From CADEED01 sp044871085 (lineage in GTDB: Bacteria; Pseudomonadota; Gammaproteobacteria; Steroidobacterales; Steroidobacteraceae): a stretch of DNA of 9,130 bases. Location of the stretch: positions 1-9,130 of the forward strand of contig JBIOZI010000282.1 of NCBI GenBank assembly GCA_044871085.1, written 5' to 3'. The notes beneath the pieces were generated by a model. The model worked only from the letters and a program-made list of their open reading frames with translations. It was not told the DNA's origin and made no database searches. The translations under genes and the position numbers were made by a program. Of this stretch, positions 6,170-9,130 are shown piece by piece (the first letter of the stretch is position 1; each line of letters starts with the position of its first letter).

Positions 6170-7600
6170 CTAGCCCGCGGCCTTGATGGCGTTGACCAGC
6201 TCCGCCGCGGCCTTCTGTCCGTCGCCGTACAACATGCGCGTGTTGTCGAGGAAGAACAGGGCGTTCTCGATTCCCGAGAAGCCCGCGCCCTGGCCGCGCT
6301 TGATGACGATGACGTTCTTCGCCTTGTCGGCGTTGAGAATCGGCATGCCGTAGATGGGGCTGCTCTTGTCCGTACGCGCCACCGGGTTCACGACGTCGTT
6401 CGCGCCGATGATCAGCGCCACGTCGGCGGTCTCGAACTCGGCGTTGATCTCGTCGAGATCGGCGATGAGGTCGTAGGGCACGCCGGCCTCGGCCAGCAGC
6501 ACGTTCATGTGGCCGGGCATGCGGCCCGCCACCGGATGAATGGCGAACTTCACCTGCACGCCTTTCTCGATCAGCAGCTGGCACATCTCCCACACCTTGT
6601 GCTGGGCCTGCGCCACGGCCATGCCGTAGCCTGGCACCACGATCACCTTCTGCGCGAACGCCATCATGACGCCAACGTCGGAGGCCTCGATGGGCTTCAT
6701 CGAGCCGGACACCGCGGTGGCGGCGCCGCCCCCGGCCGAGCCGAAGTCGGAGAACAGCACGTTGCCCAGCGAGCGGTTCATCGCCTTAGCCATGAGCTGG
6801 GTCAGCAGCGTGCCGGCCGAACCGACCACCGTGCCCGCGATGATCATCGCGGCGTTGTCGAGCACGAAGCCCTCGAAGGCGACGGCGAGGCCGGTGAGCG
6901 CGTTGTACAGCGAGATGACCACGGGCATGTCCGCGCCGCCGATGGGCAGTGTCATCGCGATGCCGAACAGCAGCGCCAGCACGAAAATCAGTGTGACGTG
7001 CAGCGGATCGGCGCCGTGGTGCAGCACCACGATGACGCCGACGGCCAGCGAGCCCAGGAACAGCAACCCGTTCACGAACTTCTGGCCGGCGAAGCGCACG
7101 GTCTTGTTGAGCACGCCCTGCAGCTTGGCCCAGGCGATCAAACTGCCGCTGAACGAGATGGCGCCGATGATGCCGCCGACGACGGCCAGCGACATGACCA
7201 CCGCGCTGTGCTGCACGGGCGCCTGCGCGGCGTTGGCGAAGGCCGCGCGATACAGCTCGACCGCGGCGATGGCCGCGGCCGCGCCGCCGCCCATGCCGTT
7301 GTACAGCGCGATCATCTGCGGCATGTCGGTCATCGCGACCTTCTTGCCGCTCCACCACGCGACGATGGTGCCGAGCACGATGGCCGCGATGATGAGCTCG
7401 TAGTTGCTCATTCCGGGGTACAGGAACGAGACCAGCGTGGCCACCGCCATGCCCGCGCCGGCCCAGACGATGCCGCTGCGCGCCGTCACCGGCGAGCTCA
7501 TGCGCTTCAAGCCCAGGATGAACAGGCAGGCGGTGAGGAAATAGCTGATGTCGATCAGCAGCCGCGCCGAGAAGAACCCCGGCGTTTGCATCGCTTCCAT
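6170..7600 (-). CDS. pntB: Proton-translocating NAD(P) transhydrogenase, beta subunit
   Basis: 476 residues, about the usual length. With PntAA and PntAB it forms the inner-membrane enzyme that uses the proton gradient to drive hydride transfer from NADH to NADP+. Residues about 10-275 are membrane domain, with many Gly/Ala-rich spans. The rest is the NADP(H)-binding domain III: VVPGYGMAVAQAQ (321-333), KFAIHPVAGRMPGHMN (351-366), DLDEIN (381-386), GANDVVNPVA (399-408) and IVIKRGQGAG (431-440), where Lys434-Arg435 should hold the 2'-phosphate. The segment MPQMIALYNGMGGGAA has Asn101 where E. coli PntB has the proton-path His91. The ATG at 7600 shares one base with the pntAB stop (TAATG) and has GGAGG nine bases upstream. 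A second in-frame ATG lies three codons later. Confidence 0.97.
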   Translation of the reverse strand: MEAMQTPGFFSARLLIDISYFLTACLFILGLKRMSSPVTARSGIVWAGAGMAVATLVSFLYPGMSNYELIIAAIVLGTIVAWWSGKKVAMTDMPQMIALYNGMGGGAAAAIAAVELYRAAFANAAQAPVQHSAVVMSLAVVGGIIGAISFSGSLIAWAKLQGVLNKTVRFAGQKFVNGLLFLGSLAVGVIVVLHHGADPLHVTLIFVLALLFGIAMTLPIGGADMPVVISLYNALTGLAVAFEGFVLDNAAMIIAGTVVGSAGTLLTQLMAKAMNRSLGNVLFSDFGSAGGGAATAVSGSMKPIEASDVGVMMAFAQKVIVVPGYGMAVAQAQHKVWEMCQLLIEKGVQVKFAIHPVAGRMPGHMNVLLAEAGVPYDLIADLDEINAEFETADVALIIGANDVVNPVARTDKSSPIYGMPILNADKAKNVIVIKRGQGAGFSGIENALFFLDNTRMLYGDGQKAAAELVNAIKAAG

Positions 7601-7905
7601 TAGTGTCCGCCTCCGGACTTCTTGCGGGCGCCGGACGACTTGAACATCTCGAGCATGCGCTCGGTGACGACGTAGCCGCCGACGGCGTTACCCGCGGCCA
7701 GCAGCACGCCGATGAAGCCGATGGTCTTCTCGAGCGGGGTCACCGCGCTGCCCAGCGCGACCATGGCGCCGACCAGCACGATGCCGTGCACGAAGTTGGA
7801 CCCCGACATCAGCGGGGTGTGCAGGATCACCGGCACCTTGGCGATGATCTCGTAGCCGGTGAAGGCCGCGAGCATGAAGATGTAGAGAGCGACTATGCCT
7901 GTCAT
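7600..7905 (-). CDS. pntAB: NAD(P) transhydrogenase, small membrane subunit alpha-2
   Basis: 101 residues, corresponding to the membrane part of the fused E. coli PntA and to the separate alpha-2 subunit of Rhodospirillum-type enzymes. Three hydrophobic spans are visible at about 2-20, 37-55 and 59-80, with the family signature FTGYEIIAKVPVILHTPLMS (15-34) and a basic, Gly-rich tail. His40 in SNFVHGIVLVG lies at the start of the second span. A histidine at the equivalent place is, as I recall, the proton-channel residue of the Thermus enzyme, and it fits the loss of the beta-subunit His. It starts 5 bases after the pntAA stop with GAAGG upstream, and overlaps pntB by one base, so the three genes form one transcription unit. 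Confidence 0.95.
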   Translation of the reverse strand: MTGIVALYIFMLAAFTGYEIIAKVPVILHTPLMSGSNFVHGIVLVGAMVALGSAVTPLEKTIGFIGVLLAAGNAVGGYVVTERMLEMFKSSGARKKSGGGH

Positions 7906-7910
7906 GGTAG

Positions 7911-9038
7911 TTAGCCTTCGATTGCCTTGCGCGTGGCTTCGTGTTTGATCGCGCCGTCGTGCGTGAGCACGGCGCCGGCGAATACTTCGTCGCTCCAGTC
8001 GATCTTGAGATCCCCGGACTTGTCGAGCGCCGGCTTGAGGAAGTTGAGCAGATTGCGCGCGTACATCTCGCTGGCGTTGTAGGCCAGCGAGCCGGGCAGG
8101 TTCACCGGCCCGATGATCTTCACACCCTGGTGCACCACCGTTTCGCCCGCCTTCGTGAGCTCGCAGTTGCCGCCTTGTTCGGCCGCGATGTCCACGATGA
8201 CCGAGCCGGCGCGCATGCGCTCGACCGCCGCTTTCGAGATGATCACCGGCGCCTTGCGGCCGGGGACGGAGGCCGTGGAGATGACCGTATCGGCGGCCGC
8301 GATGCGCGCATCCAGCGCCTCCTGCTGCTTGGCCTTTTCCTCCGCGGTGAGCTCGCGGGCGTAGCCGCCGGCGCCGTCCGCGCTGACGCCCGTCTCGACG
8401 AACTTGGCGCCCAGCGATTTCACCTGTTCGCGGGTGGCGCTGCGGACGTCGTAGGCCTCGACCACCGCGCCCAGCCGGCGGGCCGTCGCGATGGCCTGCA
8501 GGCCCGCGACGCCGGCGCCGATGATGAGCGCCTGGGCCGGGCGGATGGTGCCCGCGGCGGTGGTCAGCATCGGCATGAATTTCTCGAGATTGTTAGCTGC
8601 GATGAGCACGGCCTTGTAGCCGGCCAGCGCCGCCTGCGAAGACAGGCCGTCCATCGACTGGGCGCGCGAGATGCGCGGAATCAGCTCGACGGCGAAGCTC
8701 GTGACCTTGCGGTCGCGCAGCGCCTTCACCTCCGCGTGCCGCGTATGCGCCTGCAGGAAGCCGACCACCACCGCCCCGGGTTTCAACTGGCCGATCTGCT
8801 CCAACGAGAGCGGCGCCACCGTCAGCAGCACGTCCGCCTGGGCGAGCACCGCGGCCGAACTACCCGCCCATTCGCCGCGCTTGTACAGGGCGTCTGGAAA
8901 CTGCGCGCGCGTTCCCGCGCCGGGCTCGAGCAGTATTCGTGCGCCGGCGGCGACGAATTTGTCGACGACCTCCGGGACGAGGCTGACGCGAGTTTCACCG
9001 GGCGCGCTCTCCTTGAGCGCACCTATCGTGATCGGCAT
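7911..9038 (-). CDS. pntAA: NAD(P) transhydrogenase, NAD(H)-binding alpha-1 subunit
   Basis: 375 residues, the stand-alone soluble alpha-1 type (about 380 residues in Rhodospirillum) rather than the 510-residue fused PntA of E. coli. It forms domain I, which binds NAD(H) on the cytoplasmic face of the complex. The N-terminal alanine-dehydrogenase-like half opens with KESAPGETRVSLVPE (9-23). The catalytic-loop residues occur in the expected spacing as Arg122, Gln127 and Asp130 (PRISRAQSMDGLSSQ). A Rossmann domain has GAGVAGL (174-180) and Asp197 at the end of the second strand (EAYDVR), which selects NAD over NADP. An alanine dehydrogenase is excluded by the pntAB-pntB neighbours and the RQD loop. 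The ATG at 9038 is preceded by GGAGA at 8 bases. First gene of the operon. Confidence 0.97.
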   Translation of the reverse strand: MPITIGALKESAPGETRVSLVPEVVDKFVAAGARILLEPGAGTRAQFPDALYKRGEWAGSSAAVLAQADVLLTVAPLSLEQIGQLKPGAVVVGFLQAHTRHAEVKALRDRKVTSFAVELIPRISRAQSMDGLSSQAALAGYKAVLIAANNLEKFMPMLTTAAGTIRPAQALIIGAGVAGLQAIATARRLGAVVEAYDVRSATREQVKSLGAKFVETGVSADGAGGYARELTAEEKAKQQEALDARIAAADTVISTASVPGRKAPVIISKAAVERMRAGSVIVDIAAEQGGNCELTKAGETVVHQGVKIIGPVNLPGSLAYNASEMYARNLLNFLKPALDKSGDLKIDWSDEVFAGAVLTHDGAIKHEATRKAIEG

Positions 9039-9130
9039 TTGGCTTGTCTCCGCTCTTATCTTTGGGCTTAACCTGTGGCTGATGGGCCAAAGGCCTTGTT
9101 TTCCCTAGCTAAATGAACGTGTTGCGGCGT
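9039..9130. other. Upstream region of the pnt operon
   Basis: These 92 bases must carry the pnt leader and probably its promoter, but I find no convincing -35/-10 pair on the minus strand. GGCC-AAA-GGCC at 9085-9095 followed by TTGTTTT on the plus strand resembles a terminator, but the stem has only four pairs and no plus-strand gene ends before it. A CTAG lies at 9105-9108. No gene is seen. Confidence 0.5.

Noticed and set aside
6509..7603. Long plus-strand open frame opposite pntB
   Set aside because: His/Asp/Arg-rich composition with no domain; pntB on the other strand is unambiguous.
9084..9101. Intrinsic terminator on the plus strand
   Set aside because: The stem is only four pairs with a three-base loop, the T-run is broken, and no plus-strand gene ends before it.

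Overview
The window is high-GC, densely packed bacterial DNA. Its gene content points to a gammaproteobacterium of the Xanthomonadales/Steroidobacterales/Nevskiales kind. The grounds are a PriA and a YqhA (UPF0114) of proteobacterial type, an ECF sigma factor followed by DUF3619- and DUF3106-like genes, and a three-subunit proton-translocating transhydrogenase. The taxonomic placement is inferred from gene content and base composition only.

Layout. (1) 1-2029, minus: priA, the replication-restart helicase, lacking only its C-terminus beyond the window edge. (2) 2030-2415: a divergent intergenic region, clearly more AT-rich than its surroundings, with a small cluster of DnaA-box-like 9-mers next to priA. 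(3) 2416-4040, plus: a tight four-gene operon: ECF sigma factor, single-span membrane protein (DUF3619-like, candidate anti-sigma), a 62-residue acidic protein, and an exported protein built of 18-residue LTPEQR-type repeats (DUF3106-like). The last three genes overlap by 4 and 8 bases. (4) 4041-4517, minus: an exported single-domain cupin, ending directly against the operon. (5) 4603-5151, plus: yqhA, a four-span inner-membrane protein. (6) 5152-5326: a gap with an imperfect CCTAGG palindrome and a tandem GGTCCTA repeat. (7) 5327-6154, plus: an unrecognised 275-residue protein with an ordered Cys/His/Asp triad of papain/transglutaminase-like type. (8) 6170-9038, minus: pntAA-pntAB-pntB, the split-subunit NAD(P) transhydrogenase. 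(9) 9039-9130: its upstream region.

How the genes work together. The pnt genes form one enzyme that couples proton flow to NADPH formation. The sigma-factor operon looks like a self-contained envelope-sensing circuit: cytoplasmic sigma factor, membrane regulator, small acidic partner, exported repeat protein. This circuit is inferred from layout and predicted topology, not shown. priA, the cupin, yqhA and the triad protein have no obvious functional link. No rRNA, tRNA, CRISPR array, transposase or integrase was seen. The least explained items are the triad protein, the sigma circuit with its strictly periodic repeat protein, the DnaA-box cluster, and the apparent relocation of a proton-channel histidine between transhydrogenase subunits.
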